Shown: piece after piece, positions 45,026 to 53,576 of the stretch
Layout of the letters: each line of letters begins with the position of its first letter
Numbering within the stretch: position 1 is the first letter of the stretch
Source: Paludibacteraceae bacterium
Lineage (GTDB): Bacteria; Bacteroidota; Bacteroidia; Bacteroidales; Paludibacteraceae
Length of the DNA: 64,000 nucleotides
Assembly (NCBI GenBank): GCA_016937795.1
Contig: JAFGVV010000033.1
Location: 59,566 to 123,565, forward strand
Direction: 5' to 3'
Made by a program: the position numbers and the translations under genes
The notes under the pieces: model-generated
What the model saw: the letters and a program-made list of their open reading frames with translations, nothing else
Database searches by the model: none
What the model was told of the DNA's origin: nothing

Positions 45026-45066
45026 AAAGGCTGCTCTTATTACAGGGCAGCCTTTGTGTTTTTTTG
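45026..45066. terminator. Bidirectional terminator
   Basis: Stem AAAGGCTGC (45026-45034) with GCAGCCTTT (45047-45055), a T-run after it on the + strand and an A-run before it. It serves the orphan transcript and the - strand BNR-4 gene. Confidence 0.85.
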
Positions 45067-45067
45067 T

Positions 45068-48000
45068 TTATTGCAGAATAAGACGGGCAAAACTGGTATT
45101 TCCATTGGCCTCGGAAAGCCGTAGAAGATATAGTCCCGGACTGAATGCTCCGGCCGAAAGATTTTTCTCTCCTTCGATGGCATGAGAGGCCAGCAGCTTT
45201 CCCTGCAGATTGAAAATGTCGAGCTGACTTTTTGCATTATCGGCCGGCCGAATACAAATATCCGAATTTCTGTTTGCAGGATTCGGACTAATGTTGAATG
45301 TCTTTTTTTCTATTTTTCCAATAGAAGTATTTCCCTGTTGTAATTGTACAATTTCTTCAGGTGTCAGAGCAATGTTGTAAAGCATAAAGTCGTCGATAGT
45401 ACCTTTGAAGTCGATGTTGTCGGCAGCCACCGAGCTATCCCACCACTGTGTGCGGCCTATGTAGTTGCGGTTGTCGGGAGCAATGGCGTAAAGTTGCCAG
45501 GGTTCGTAAGTGATATTGGTGCCTGTGGCCACCTGCGAACCGTTCGAGTATATGCGTGTGGTTTTGGTCGTGGCATCGAAACTCACTGCCAACTGTGTTT
45601 CGGCATTTACAGGAATAGTGCCCGAAGCATTTATTAATGCCGTACTGCCGCCATTGTATTTAAAACCTGCCGAAAAGGCCGACGCCCTGAGCAAAATGCT
45701 GTTTCCGCTTCCTGAGCCAAAATCGTACACACGTGGTTGCGAAGTAAGTGCCGAAGGCTTTATTTTTAGCAAAAAAGTATAACTGCGCAGGTTTTGCAAC
45801 ACGCCTGCAGGCGCTATGGCATGCCCGTTTGTCGAAAAGGTTGTGGCTGTGTTTGCAGTCAGGTCGAGTGTGCCATTCACTTGTGCATTTCCCATGATAC
45901 GAGCGTGATTTTCATTGCCCGAATGGTCGGTCACAAACTTTTGATTGTCGCTTGTGAAAAGATCGCTGCCCGCAAAACGATAAATCAATACTTTGTTTTG
46001 ATTTATGTCGCGTGGGAAAACCGTGCATGTAAATTGTTTCGATTTTGTGGCTATGGTAGCTGTGAGCATTACCTGAGTGGCACTTTCGGGAAATTTCACC
46101 AATCCGCTACTCAATAAAACATTCGAATTATTGCTGATCCAGCTAATGGTAGCGCCTGAGGATGTTTTTGTGGGCAAAACCACATCGGTATAAATTTGAG
46201 CAGGCACTGTAAGTGCTAAAAGTTCGATATCGGCCAGTAAAGCCTGATTAAAAGTGTAAGCCAGCGATGTTTCGGTGAGTTTTCTCACTTCTGCCTGATT
46301 GAGAGCGCGGTTGTAAATGCGGCAATCTTCGGTCCAACCGGTAAATCCTCCCACATTTAGGGTCGCGGGTGTCAGGCCTGTCATTTCTATGGTTTGGTCA
46401 ATCAACCCATTGCGATAGGTACGTAAAATGCCATTTTCGTAAGTTACCGTCAGATTGAAGTATTTATGTTTCGTAGGTGTGTACCAAATGCCTCCGGTTC
46501 CTCTCGATTGTGTTTGCCATACATCCGAAGTGCCCAGTAAATTCTGACTTTCAAAAGTATTATTGCCGATTTTTACATAAGGTTTCTGTGTGCCGGCGTT
46601 TACTCCGTAGCTGAATTTATCGGTACTGAAAATTACTCCGCTATAAGTACCTTCGTATAAATATGGAGTCAGCGATACTGAGAAATCAGCATTTGCCGAT
46701 ACATTGAAAGTAGCGTAAGTGTCGGTACTTGTCACCAAAACGCCATTGCTGGTAGTGGCATTTCCGCTTATTGTGCCCGAAAAGTCTTCGTTTGTCAGCA
46801 ATCCTTCGGTCAGATTTACCGCACCTGCATTCAGTTCGTAGTTGCAGTGAATGGCAGTAGGGTAGCCCAATGGACGTGTTGAACTTACAATCCAGTCGTA
46901 ATAATTTCCGTACATCCAGGCTAGTTTTAGTGGAGAATTACCTGAATTCTGAATGACATAAGGCCTGCTGTTGTTCAGTTTTGAGTTGGTGGTAATGGCT
47001 TCTGAGCTCAGCAGGTTTCCTTCGGGCGACATTGTATATTTAAAAATTTCGTACACAGTACCATAAGTGCCGGTCACCGGTACCGAGCAATATACAAATC
47101 GCGGATCGTTGTCGTCGAGCGTCATTCCGCCGCTATAGCAAAGTTCGAGACCTGAAGTTTGATGAAATTTCCCGCCACCGTTGGCCAGAAAAGTCTTTTT
47201 CCATTCGGTGCCTGTCCATTTAGCATAGTAATAGTTGTGCGTATTTTTGTCGCTGCTAATGCGAACCATGGCAATTACCGGAAGTCCATCGGTGCCGATA
47301 GCTGTTTGCCAAACCCAGTCGCGTTCACTTGAGGGCATATCTACCATTGCAAAAGGATAAGATGTCGGGTAAGTGCTTTTGTTTACGTTGTGTATACCAC
47401 TTCCAATGGTGCCGAGCGTATTTCCTTTAATGTCTTTCAACTGAAAACTGTTGATATCGATATAATTGAAGTAAATATAATTAGGCGATTCGTTGTCGGG
47501 GTGGCCTGTGGTGTAGGTCAGGTAAATTTTATCCTTGCCATTCGATGCATATTTGGCGTATGGACGTGCACCTGTCGATTGCACAATCTGAAATGGTCCA
47601 CGATTAAAAGCCACATCGTCGTTGCTGTCGGGCATGCTGAGTCGTGCAATGGTGGGATGCCAGTTCAGTCCACGCCATGCAAGATAAATATTGTTCGGAT
47701 CGTCGGAAAGAATAAAAGGCGAAGGATAAGTGGTATTGTGCGAAGTCACTAATTTTTTTTCTTTGCCAAGCGTAGTAATATCGCCGGGTTTTTGCGAAAT
47801 GCGGTAGTAAAAGCAAGCCTCATCGGTGTGCCGTGAATAGAAAATCATTACCCTGTCGTCGGGCAGAATCAGAAAAGTGGGATTGTCGTGGTCATCGGGC
47901 TGAAAATACGAACGAATCAGCACTTCGGTCGATTTGCCCGTAATGAAATTTTGCTGTGTGGCTTTTATATTGCCATGCACATCGATATAGCCAATGTACG

Positions 48001-48181
48001 CATTTTTGATAGTTCCCGCTGTATTTTCGTGATGCAGTGCGCGCGGGTCTGCAAACCAGCACCATGCGCCTTTGGGTGTCACCTCGTAACCACTAAATGT
48101 GTTGTTTGCGCGGGCACTTAAAGTACCGGGAGTAGCTGTGAATGCTAAAAATAGAAATACCAGGCGAAATAATCTGTTCAT
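45068..48181 (-). CDS. Large T9SS-secreted BNR-4/LamG protein (possible polysaccharide lyase-like)
   Basis: The start is set at MNRLFRLVFL (ATG 48181), giving 1037 residues with a signal peptide; 17 upstream codons were dropped. A BNR-4 beta-propeller occupies about 30-440 (GAWCWFADPRALHHE ... DDHDNPTFLILPDDRVMIFY ... NSRPYVIQ). A LamG-like domain (about 470-640), an atrophied Ig-like domain (about 660-740), a second LamG domain (about 760-930) and a C-terminal T9SS sorting domain (FNISPNPANRNSDIC ... LLRLSEANGN) follow. BNR-4 propellers include ulvan lyase-like enzymes; activity here is unproven. It faces away from the xylan locus and has a -7 box 49 bp upstream. Confidence 0.82.
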   Translation of the reverse strand: MNRLFRLVFLFLAFTATPGTLSARANNTFSGYEVTPKGAWCWFADPRALHHENTAGTIKNAYIGYIDVHGNIKATQQNFITGKSTEVLIRSYFQPDDHDNPTFLILPDDRVMIFYSRHTDEACFYYRISQKPGDITTLGKEKKLVTSHNTTYPSPFILSDDPNNIYLAWRGLNWHPTIARLSMPDSNDDVAFNRGPFQIVQSTGARPYAKYASNGKDKIYLTYTTGHPDNESPNYIYFNYIDINSFQLKDIKGNTLGTIGSGIHNVNKSTYPTSYPFAMVDMPSSERDWVWQTAIGTDGLPVIAMVRISSDKNTHNYYYAKWTGTEWKKTFLANGGGKFHQTSGLELCYSGGMTLDDNDPRFVYCSVPVTGTYGTVYEIFKYTMSPEGNLLSSEAITTNSKLNNSRPYVIQNSGNSPLKLAWMYGNYYDWIVSSTRPLGYPTAIHCNYELNAGAVNLTEGLLTNEDFSGTISGNATTSNGVLVTSTDTYATFNVSANADFSVSLTPYLYEGTYSGVIFSTDKFSYGVNAGTQKPYVKIGNNTFESQNLLGTSDVWQTQSRGTGGIWYTPTKHKYFNLTVTYENGILRTYRNGLIDQTIEMTGLTPATLNVGGFTGWTEDCRIYNRALNQAEVRKLTETSLAYTFNQALLADIELLALTVPAQIYTDVVLPTKTSSGATISWISNNSNVLLSSGLVKFPESATQVMLTATIATKSKQFTCTVFPRDINQNKVLIYRFAGSDLFTSDNQKFVTDHSGNENHARIMGNAQVNGTLDLTANTATTFSTNGHAIAPAGVLQNLRSYTFLLKIKPSALTSQPRVYDFGSGSGNSILLRASAFSAGFKYNGGSTALINASGTIPVNAETQLAVSFDATTKTTRIYSNGSQVATGTNITYEPWQLYAIAPDNRNYIGRTQWWDSSVAADNIDFKGTIDDFMLYNIALTPEEIVQLQQGNTSIGKIEKKTFNISPNPANRNSDICIRPADNAKSQLDIFNLQGKLLASHAIEGEKNLSAGAFSPGLYLLRLSEANGNTSFARLILQ

Positions 48182-48229
48182 GCGATATAAATTGTAAAGT
48201 GCGATTGCGTTATAATATTTTTCAGGAAA

Positions 48230-48237
48230 CAAAGATA
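48230..48237 (-). promoter_or_regulatory. -7 box of the BNR-4/LamG gene
   Basis: CAAAGATA on the + strand reads TATCTTTG on the - strand, 49 bp before the chosen start. It supports the start at 48181: the upstream ATG at 48232 would overlap this box. Confidence 0.5.
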
Positions 48238-48366
48238 AGGCTATGCTTTTATTATAATGGGTAAAATAAAGTCATTTTGTGTATAATATCGTCGTTACAG
48301 TTACTCTTGAATGCAATGAGAATTGCGATTTTAAGAATTCTGACTCACAAATCAAAAATAACTTTG

Positions 48367-48374
48367 TATTTTTG
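48367..48374 (+). promoter_or_regulatory. -7 box of the lipoate ligase-like gene
   Basis: TATTTTTG, exact match, 84 bp before the start codon. Confidence 0.45.
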
Positions 48375-48457
48375 TTTCAAATCCATTGCCCGAACATTTT
48401 TGATGTTCTGGAGAATGTTTTCAATCCTATCGTAACTCTTTAAATTGTACATTGTAA

Positions 48458-49186
48458 ATGCAAATTCTTATTTCACCTTCTCATAATCCTGCATTCAATC
48501 TGGCTGCTGAGGAATACCTTTTTTTGCACAGTACCGAAAATGTGGCATTTCTGTATGTCAACAATAGCTGTGTAGTACTGGGGTCGAATCAGGTGTTGCG
48601 CAATGAATTGAATCAGGAGTTTTGCAGGGCTGAGAATATTCCGGTTTTGCGCCGCATGTCGGGTGGGGGAACGGTGTTTCACGATACCGGAAATCTGAAT
48701 TACTCCTTTATTACACAGGGCGACGGACGGCCTGCCGATATGACCGGTGCTTTTCTGCAACCCGTTGTGGCTGCACTTTCGGAAATGGGTATAGAGGCTA
48801 CAATCGGTCGTCGCAAGGATTTGTGGCTCGATGGAAAATATAAAATCAGCGGGACAGCTTCGCACTTAAGCCGCGGGCGTGAGTTGCACCACGGTACTCT
48901 GCTGTTCGATGCCGACCTGCAAAAGTTGCAAAAAGCCCTTGCAGCCGATAAGCCCGACCACAATTTGCGTGGTACAGCTTCGGTACCAAGTCCGGTGATG
49001 AATATCCGCGAATATATGCGCCGCAATGGCATGCCCGATATGAATAGCGAAGAGTTTGTTGCTGCATTTACATCTGCCCTTGCCCTGCAAACAGGCACTA
49101 TTCCACAAGTGCTTGTCTCTCAATCTGAAATTGACGTGCTTATGGCTGACAAATACAATTCGGATGCATGGAATTTGAGAAAATAA
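48458..49186 (+). CDS. lplA: Lipoate-protein ligase A-family protein
   Basis: 242 residues. The LplA/BPL catalytic fold is visible: NPAFNLAAEEYLF at the start, VLGSNQVLRNELN, the signature RRMSGGGTVFHDTGNLNYSF (about 66-85) and KISGTASHLSRGRELHHGTL with the catalytic-site Lys. It attaches lipoate to E2/GcvH domains. It is shorter than E. coli LplA and lacks the C-terminal accessory domain, so the adenylation or transfer partner may be separate. Single gene. Confidence 0.85.
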   Translation: MQILISPSHNPAFNLAAEEYLFLHSTENVAFLYVNNSCVVLGSNQVLRNELNQEFCRAENIPVLRRMSGGGTVFHDTGNLNYSFITQGDGRPADMTGAFLQPVVAALSEMGIEATIGRRKDLWLDGKYKISGTASHLSRGRELHHGTLLFDADLQKLQKALAADKPDHNLRGTASVPSPVMNIREYMRRNGMPDMNSEEFVAAFTSALALQTGTIPQVLVSQSEIDVLMADKYNSDAWNLRK

Positions 49187-49192
49187 TGTGAT

Positions 49193-50155
49193 TTATCTTT
49201 TCTTGATATACTCTTTTACTTCAGCCTTTTTGGTCTCGTCGCTTATCAGTTCGTAAATGGGTAACAAACCATTTTCATCAATTCTTATTAACGCTGGTCT
49301 GAAATTTTCCGCAGAGTAAACCGAATTCAAATCGATACTGATACTGTCAGGATTATGATCGGTGGCACTAATACAGGTGCTTATTTTGTGCAGAGAACCG
49401 ATAGAGTTGCATATTAGTTTTTCAGTTCCTGTTGCAGGTTTTGTGGTGCTGCTACTTCCGTAAATTATCCCGGGAATACCGCCTGCAAATTCTTTCATTC
49501 TATCATTAAAAAGAAGTTTTGCTTCTTCCTCAGCTATTTTTACTCTGTCGTTAATCTGAAACAAAACCTCAAACTTTCTACCTGTACACACATTGGTCAG
49601 CACATGCGTACCATATTTCGAAACAAGTTCTCCCGCCGAAAGTGCAGTAAGGTCATTCTTGAAATTGTCCGTCACAAGTTCTGTATAATCTGTAAACATT
49701 GGGAGAACGCTGTTCGACGTCAAACTAAGTGAACTGTAATATATAAATTGTGCATTGAGGTCGATCGAATCTCTTTTTTTTGCCAGGTAAATTAATGATT
49801 TCAGATGCGATTCGATGGCTGTTGTCGACTGATTGTTGATATTTTGAATCAGTTCGGCAAAACTGTCGCCATAAAATATTACTGGATAAGTAGTAGTTGG
49901 ATAGCGTGTAATTGCTTGTTTCTGAAAGTCTTCGAGCATCTTTTCTTTTACCGACACATAGTCGCACAATCCTGTGCCATCGTATCCAGAGCCCAGAAAT
50001 CCGGTCACCGAATCGCCTGCGCTGCCCTCGTGTACAGGATACATCATATAGTTTTCGGTACTTGCCACAGGTTCTTTCTGATTGTTTTCGATATTTTGTT
50101 CGTCGCAGGCTGTTGATGCGAAAACCACTAACAGAAGGTAAATAAGCTTTTTCAT
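49193..50155 (-). CDS. MACPF-domain lipoprotein
   Basis: 320 residues. The lipoprotein signal ends at STAC (Cys near 17), followed by acidic DEQ, a surface-export type start. The MACPF core is recognisable by SKYGTHVLTNVCTGRKFEVL (about 181-200), with the preceding LxxLSAGELV helix. The membrane-attack/perforin fold of Bacteroidales includes the BSAP antimicrobial toxins. The usual second Gly after the Cys/Thr is not conserved (TGR), and the protein is shorter than BSAP members (~370 or more). It could be a degenerate member. Promoter at 50232-50261. Confidence 0.7.
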   Translation of the reverse strand: MKKLIYLLLVVFASTACDEQNIENNQKEPVASTENYMMYPVHEGSAGDSVTGFLGSGYDGTGLCDYVSVKEKMLEDFQKQAITRYPTTTYPVIFYGDSFAELIQNINNQSTTAIESHLKSLIYLAKKRDSIDLNAQFIYYSSLSLTSNSVLPMFTDYTELVTDNFKNDLTALSAGELVSKYGTHVLTNVCTGRKFEVLFQINDRVKIAEEEAKLLFNDRMKEFAGGIPGIIYGSSSTTKPATGTEKLICNSIGSLHKISTCISATDHNPDSISIDLNSVYSAENFRPALIRIDENGLLPIYELISDETKKAEVKEYIKKR

Positions 50156-50231
50156 TGTTTTATTTTTCAGGGTTTATAAATGTGTTTTGTTTGATGATAT
50201 TTCCATTAAAAAGGATAATTCATTGAGACTT

Positions 50232-50261
50232 CAAAAATAGTGAATTATTTACAATTAACAA
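50232..50261 (-). promoter_or_regulatory. Promoter of the MACPF lipoprotein
   Basis: On the - strand, TTG (50261-50259), exactly 19 bp, then TATTTTTG (50239-50232). It lies 77 bp upstream of the start codon. Confidence 0.6.
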
Positions 50262-50931
50262 CCACCAGGATGCTTTCTTTAAGAAAAACCGGAAAGTGTC
50301 CTGAAGATAGATACTATACATAAGTAATTGTCGATACTGTAAACTGCAGCATCTTATTAGGGCTGTTGATTGGTAAAACATAGGCTGGTTTCTATCTACA
50401 TATCCGGGCATTTTTCTTTTTCCGACATTGCTAATTGTTTTTACTCCGGAGGATAATCTGAGATAACCGACGGCAGTTTAAAAATAACCGCTTCTTTGTG
50501 TTTTATTGCCGCCCGGCATTGTAAAAGGTCCGAATATATACATAAAAGGCAGATAAATTATACAAAAACGTAAACACGACATTCAAAAAAATAAATATAG
50601 CATAAATAAATAGAAACATAAGTACTAAAAATGCAATTATCCTAGATATAAAAACTATATGCTATTACATAATATTGTTCTTGTTGATACTATAAATATG
50701 ATTTATCTATATAAAAAAATATATAATATGGTGTTAGAGTATAATGCTTCTTAGATTATGTATAATTCATTGCATATTATCTATAATGACTTATATTTTA
50801 ATGTTATGCTTTATGGTGTTTTTCAACAATAAATTTTATATCAAATCAGATGTATATGTGTTAAAGTATAATGTTTCAATATTTTAGTATGATTTATCCG
50901 GCATTTATGTAATTAATGCCATAATATTCAC
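50262..50931. other. Long AT-rich intergenic region with an imperfect direct repeat
   Basis: No gene is seen. From about 50560 the sequence is extremely AT-rich. Two copies of GTGTTARAGTATAATGYTTC (50731-50750 and 50858-50877) match in 18 of 20 bases, 127 bp apart, and resemble each other further downstream. Many TATAATG-like words occur. The region precedes the HTH gene. Confidence 0.5.
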
Positions 50932-50939
50932 TATATTTG
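50932..50939 (+). promoter_or_regulatory. -7 box of the HTH gene
   Basis: TATATTTG, exact match, 57 bp before the ATG at 50997. It rules out the earlier TTG at 50937 as start, since that lies inside the box. Confidence 0.55.
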
Positions 50940-50996
50940 AGGCCTAAATGCTTCAACGCTAATTTATTTTTAATTACCCATTCAAAAATTATTAAA

Positions 50997-51362
50997 ATGT
51001 ATAACGCCAAACCAATGCCTCACAATGGCAAATTGATCGAAAGTTATGCTTTAAGTCGTAATTTCAACAGAGCGGAACTGTCGCGTGCCTTATCGAGAAA
51101 TGTCAATACGGTATACAGATATGCCGGGAGCCCATCGTTGCAAATGCGCATTATGTGGAATTTGAGTATTCTGATGAAGCATAATTTTATAGGAGACCTG
51201 GCCAATAAGCTGGAGATTGACTTTGAAACGCCAAAGGAAATTGAATTGAAGGAAAGACTTCAAAAGCTGGAGTATGAAATTCAGGAAATGGAAAGAACAA
51301 TTTTAAGCAAAGATGCTGAAATTGAGGGTTACAGAACTGTAATGAAAAATATCAGGTTCTGA
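50997..51362 (+). CDS. HTH (Cro/C1-like) protein with C-terminal coiled coil
   Basis: 121 residues from MYNAKPMPHNGKLI. The N-terminal half (about 10-70) reads as a lambda-repressor-like helix-turn-helix: NRAELSRALSRNVNTVYRYA then LQMRIMWNLSILMKHNFIGDL. The C-terminal half (about 80-115, ERLQKLEYEIQEMERTI) is a heptad coiled coil, probably for dimerisation. Small proteins of this design are frequent in Bacteroidota, but targets are unknown. It is expressed from its own promoter and ends at a strong terminator. Confidence 0.65.
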   Translation: MYNAKPMPHNGKLIESYALSRNFNRAELSRALSRNVNTVYRYAGSPSLQMRIMWNLSILMKHNFIGDLANKLEIDFETPKEIELKERLQKLEYEIQEMERTILSKDAEIEGYRTVMKNIRF

Positions 51363-51366
51363 CTGT

Positions 51367-51412
51367 AAAGCCCTGATAAATTTATTAAATCTGTCAGGGC
51401 TTTATTTGTGTT
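51367..51412. terminator. Terminator after the HTH gene
   Basis: Stem AAAGCCCTGA (51367-51376) with TCAGGGCTTT (51394-51403), followed by a T-rich stretch. It is also suitable for the convergent lipoprotein gene at 51429. Confidence 0.85.
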
Positions 51413-51428
51413 TTAATGTTTTGATTCG

Positions 51429-53249
51429 TTATTTTGTGGCTTTTGCGCCATCTTTCTTCAGCTCTGCCGGTTTTTGTTGCAGAAGTGGCATTTCATTTAT
51501 GCGCCAGCTTTCTTCGAATTCCCAATTGGCACGCAGGGTAAGTTTTTTGTGGTAATAATACACTTCTTCGGGTTGAGTACGGGTTTCCACGTTACCGGTA
51601 TCCCAAATGCCATTGGTGTTTTTGTCGATAAATGCGCGCACATAGTAATCGCCGGGCTTCAGATATTCGAACAAAGTTCCGCTTTCGGTGGCAGGCTTGG
51701 TTTGTATTACGATATCTTTGGTGTTAAGTAGCTGAAAAACTACCAAAGAGTCGTATGGTTCGGTAGCAAACCGGAGCGACGAATACTCATCGAGCGATTT
51801 AATTTTCATCTGTGCTTTAAATTTATTGGTCGTCAGATTGTAAATGCTGGTAAATGCTGCCGAATCGACATTTATTTCGTAGCTTTTTTCGGGTTCCCAT
51901 TTGTATTTCAGAGCATAAATCATCTTTGTGGAGTCGTGTGGCGCCCAGTCGAATTTCAATGGTTTGAGCACCGAATCCACTTTTTCGGAGAGCTGAATTT
52001 TTTCGATGTCGAAATTGTGCAGTGGTGCATCGAATCTGAAATACAAAGGATTGTAAACGTCGAACGAATTTGAGGCATTGCTGCTAAGTTTATAATGCAC
52101 AGTGGCCGGTGTTGATTGGCTGCCGCGATTCCTGTTCGTTGTTTTGGGTTTTCGTACAAACACGCTGATAGTATCCGATTGTGGTACCAGATTGAATACC
52201 GAGTCGGTTTTCAGGTAGTTTACAACCATTTCGAGGGTGTCGGTTTTAATCAGACTGGAATCGGTAAGCCAGTACGAAATGCTGTCGAGGCTATTGTTTT
52301 GCTGAATAATATATCCGCCTTCCCAGTCGAAATTCAGTGGTTTGATGTCAGGCAGTTCGGTCAGCGTGTTATTGAAAAACATTTTAAATAAATGATCCTG
52401 CGTACGCTCGGTTTTTACTAAATACTGACGTTTTTTGTTTTCTTTGAAGAAACGTAGCAGTACATTGTCGGGCAGAAAACGGTTGCCCTGATAAGTGCGT
52501 ATGCTGTCGATGATCAGCGAGTCTTCCCATACAGTGTCGCGCATTTCTTCAATGCTGACGGTTGGTATAAAAACCGAATCGGAAAAAGCCACCCCTTCGC
52601 CCGGTTGAAAATAAAAATCCTTGTTGGCATCGGCAAGGGCGAATATTTTATATTTTCCGGCACGGATATTATCGATCAGGAAATGTCCGTTTTCGTCGCT
52701 ACGTCCGATACGCAGAAATGGTTTGCTGAAAAACAGATTTTCGTCACCATCGGGGTAAATACCCACAATGACGCCCGATACGGGGTTGAGGTCGGCTGCA
52801 TTGATAAGCTGACCGGATATTTTCAGAGTGTCGATTTCGTTGCCTGTGGAAAATGAAAAGCGGTAATCTTTCAGCGGATTTTTTTCGTTCAAATCCACAA
52901 TGGCATTTCCGAAATTGATGGTGTAAGTGGTACTGTCGATAAGGTCATCCTCGAATCGTACAGTTACTAAGCGTGCATTGCCCCTTACCTCAGGTTGTTT
53001 GAGCTGTGGTGGCGATATAAGTACATTGTCGCTGGCTTTTTCGATGCTGATGTTTTCGTCGAAATGAATCAGGATTTCTTTCTTTTTAAAATTCAATGCT
53101 CCGTTTAGTGGTGACGATTTGGTTATATTGGGAGGGGTTTCGTCCTTCGGTCCGCCTGTAGGTCCCTGACCCTTGTTGGCGCAGGAGTAAACCACAAACC
53201 CAATCGATACAAGAATAACGGCAGTATATATTTTATTTAAAGTGTTCAT
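51429..53249 (-). CDS. Lipoprotein with bacterial Ig-like domains
   Basis: 606 residues with a lipoprotein signal ending at VVYSC (Cys near 23). The N-terminal Big_5-type Ig-like domain (about 38-140) has PPNITKSSPLNGALNFKKKE and STTYTINFGNAIVDLNEKNP. A carboxypeptidase-regulatory-like beta-sandwich follows (about 143-225, ISGQLINAADLNPVSGVIVG). The remainder is beta-rich, ending in a KPGDYYVRAFIDKNTNGIWD segment. It is well known across Bacteroidota next to DUF2851-type genes, without a known function. Likely an envelope protein. Confidence 0.8.
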   Translation of the reverse strand: MNTLNKIYTAVILVSIGFVVYSCANKGQGPTGGPKDETPPNITKSSPLNGALNFKKKEILIHFDENISIEKASDNVLISPPQLKQPEVRGNARLVTVRFEDDLIDSTTYTINFGNAIVDLNEKNPLKDYRFSFSTGNEIDTLKISGQLINAADLNPVSGVIVGIYPDGDENLFFSKPFLRIGRSDENGHFLIDNIRAGKYKIFALADANKDFYFQPGEGVAFSDSVFIPTVSIEEMRDTVWEDSLIIDSIRTYQGNRFLPDNVLLRFFKENKKRQYLVKTERTQDHLFKMFFNNTLTELPDIKPLNFDWEGGYIIQQNNSLDSISYWLTDSSLIKTDTLEMVVNYLKTDSVFNLVPQSDTISVFVRKPKTTNRNRGSQSTPATVHYKLSSNASNSFDVYNPLYFRFDAPLHNFDIEKIQLSEKVDSVLKPLKFDWAPHDSTKMIYALKYKWEPEKSYEINVDSAAFTSIYNLTTNKFKAQMKIKSLDEYSSLRFATEPYDSLVVFQLLNTKDIVIQTKPATESGTLFEYLKPGDYYVRAFIDKNTNGIWDTGNVETRTQPEEVYYYHKKLTLRANWEFEESWRINEMPLLQQKPAELKKDGAKATK

Positions 53250-53259
53250 TTTATATTAT

Positions 53260-53479
53260 ATTCTTATTCAGTGTTGTCCGGTATAAATTTTAAAAAGAGG
53301 AATTTGAGATCTCTCACTCCGTTCGAGATGACAGTCAGTTAGTTTTACATTTGGGAGGGGTTAGGTTGGCGGCGAAGCCGCCAACCTAACCCCTCCCAAC
53401 CAAATCCACCAAAAAACACTGTCATTCAGAGCGAAGCGAAGAATCTAATTATTTATACCGGACAACACTAATTCTTATT
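53260..53479. mobile_element. MITE with 9-bp target-site duplication
   Basis: The element spans 53269-53470 (202 bp) and is flanked by the direct repeat ATTCTTATT (53260-53268 and 53471-53479). Terminal inverted repeats: AGTGTTGTCCGGTATAAAT at the left end and its exact complement at the right, differing only at the outermost base. Inside is a 23-bp perfect stem with a 3-nt GAA loop (53351-53373 / 53377-53399) and, between, imperfectly paired words GATCTCTCACTCCGTTCGAGATGA and its partner near 53420-53447 of the TCATTCAGAGCGAAGCGAAG type. No transposase is encoded. A 9-bp duplication fits IS4- or IS1-like parents. Confidence 0.85.
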
Positions 53480-53536
53480 ACTCTATAGTCCTTATTTTAA
53501 AATAATCTTCAAAACTTGTTTCACAGCGGTGAATCC

Positions 53537-53576
53537 TCAAATCTTCAAATCTTCAAATCTTCAAATCCTCAAATCT
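53537..53576. repeat. Octanucleotide tandem repeat TCAAATCT (five copies)
   Basis: Five units, one with a T to C change. On the - strand the repeat supplies the last codons and the stop of the DUF2851 gene (stop at 53553-53555). Confidence 0.85.

Larger units (their letters stand above)
44840..45066 (+). ncRNA. Candidate short transcript at the 3' end of the xylan locus
   Basis: Predicted from the orphan promoter to the terminator, roughly 230 nt. It carries small hairpins (TCAGACT/AGTCTGA at about 44882-44900) and the Cys-rich ORF. It may be a regulated small RNA, a microprotein mRNA, or both. Confidence 0.4.

Noticed and set aside
44973..45185. 70-codon + strand ORF overlapping the 3' end of the BNR-4 gene
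   Set aside because: It runs through the terminator at 45026 and into the antisense of a T9SS domain; low-complexity Arg/Ser content.
53537..53576. CRISPR-like tandem repeat
   Set aside because: The units are 8 bp with no spacers, so this is a simple tandem repeat. No CRISPR array or cas gene was seen in the window.
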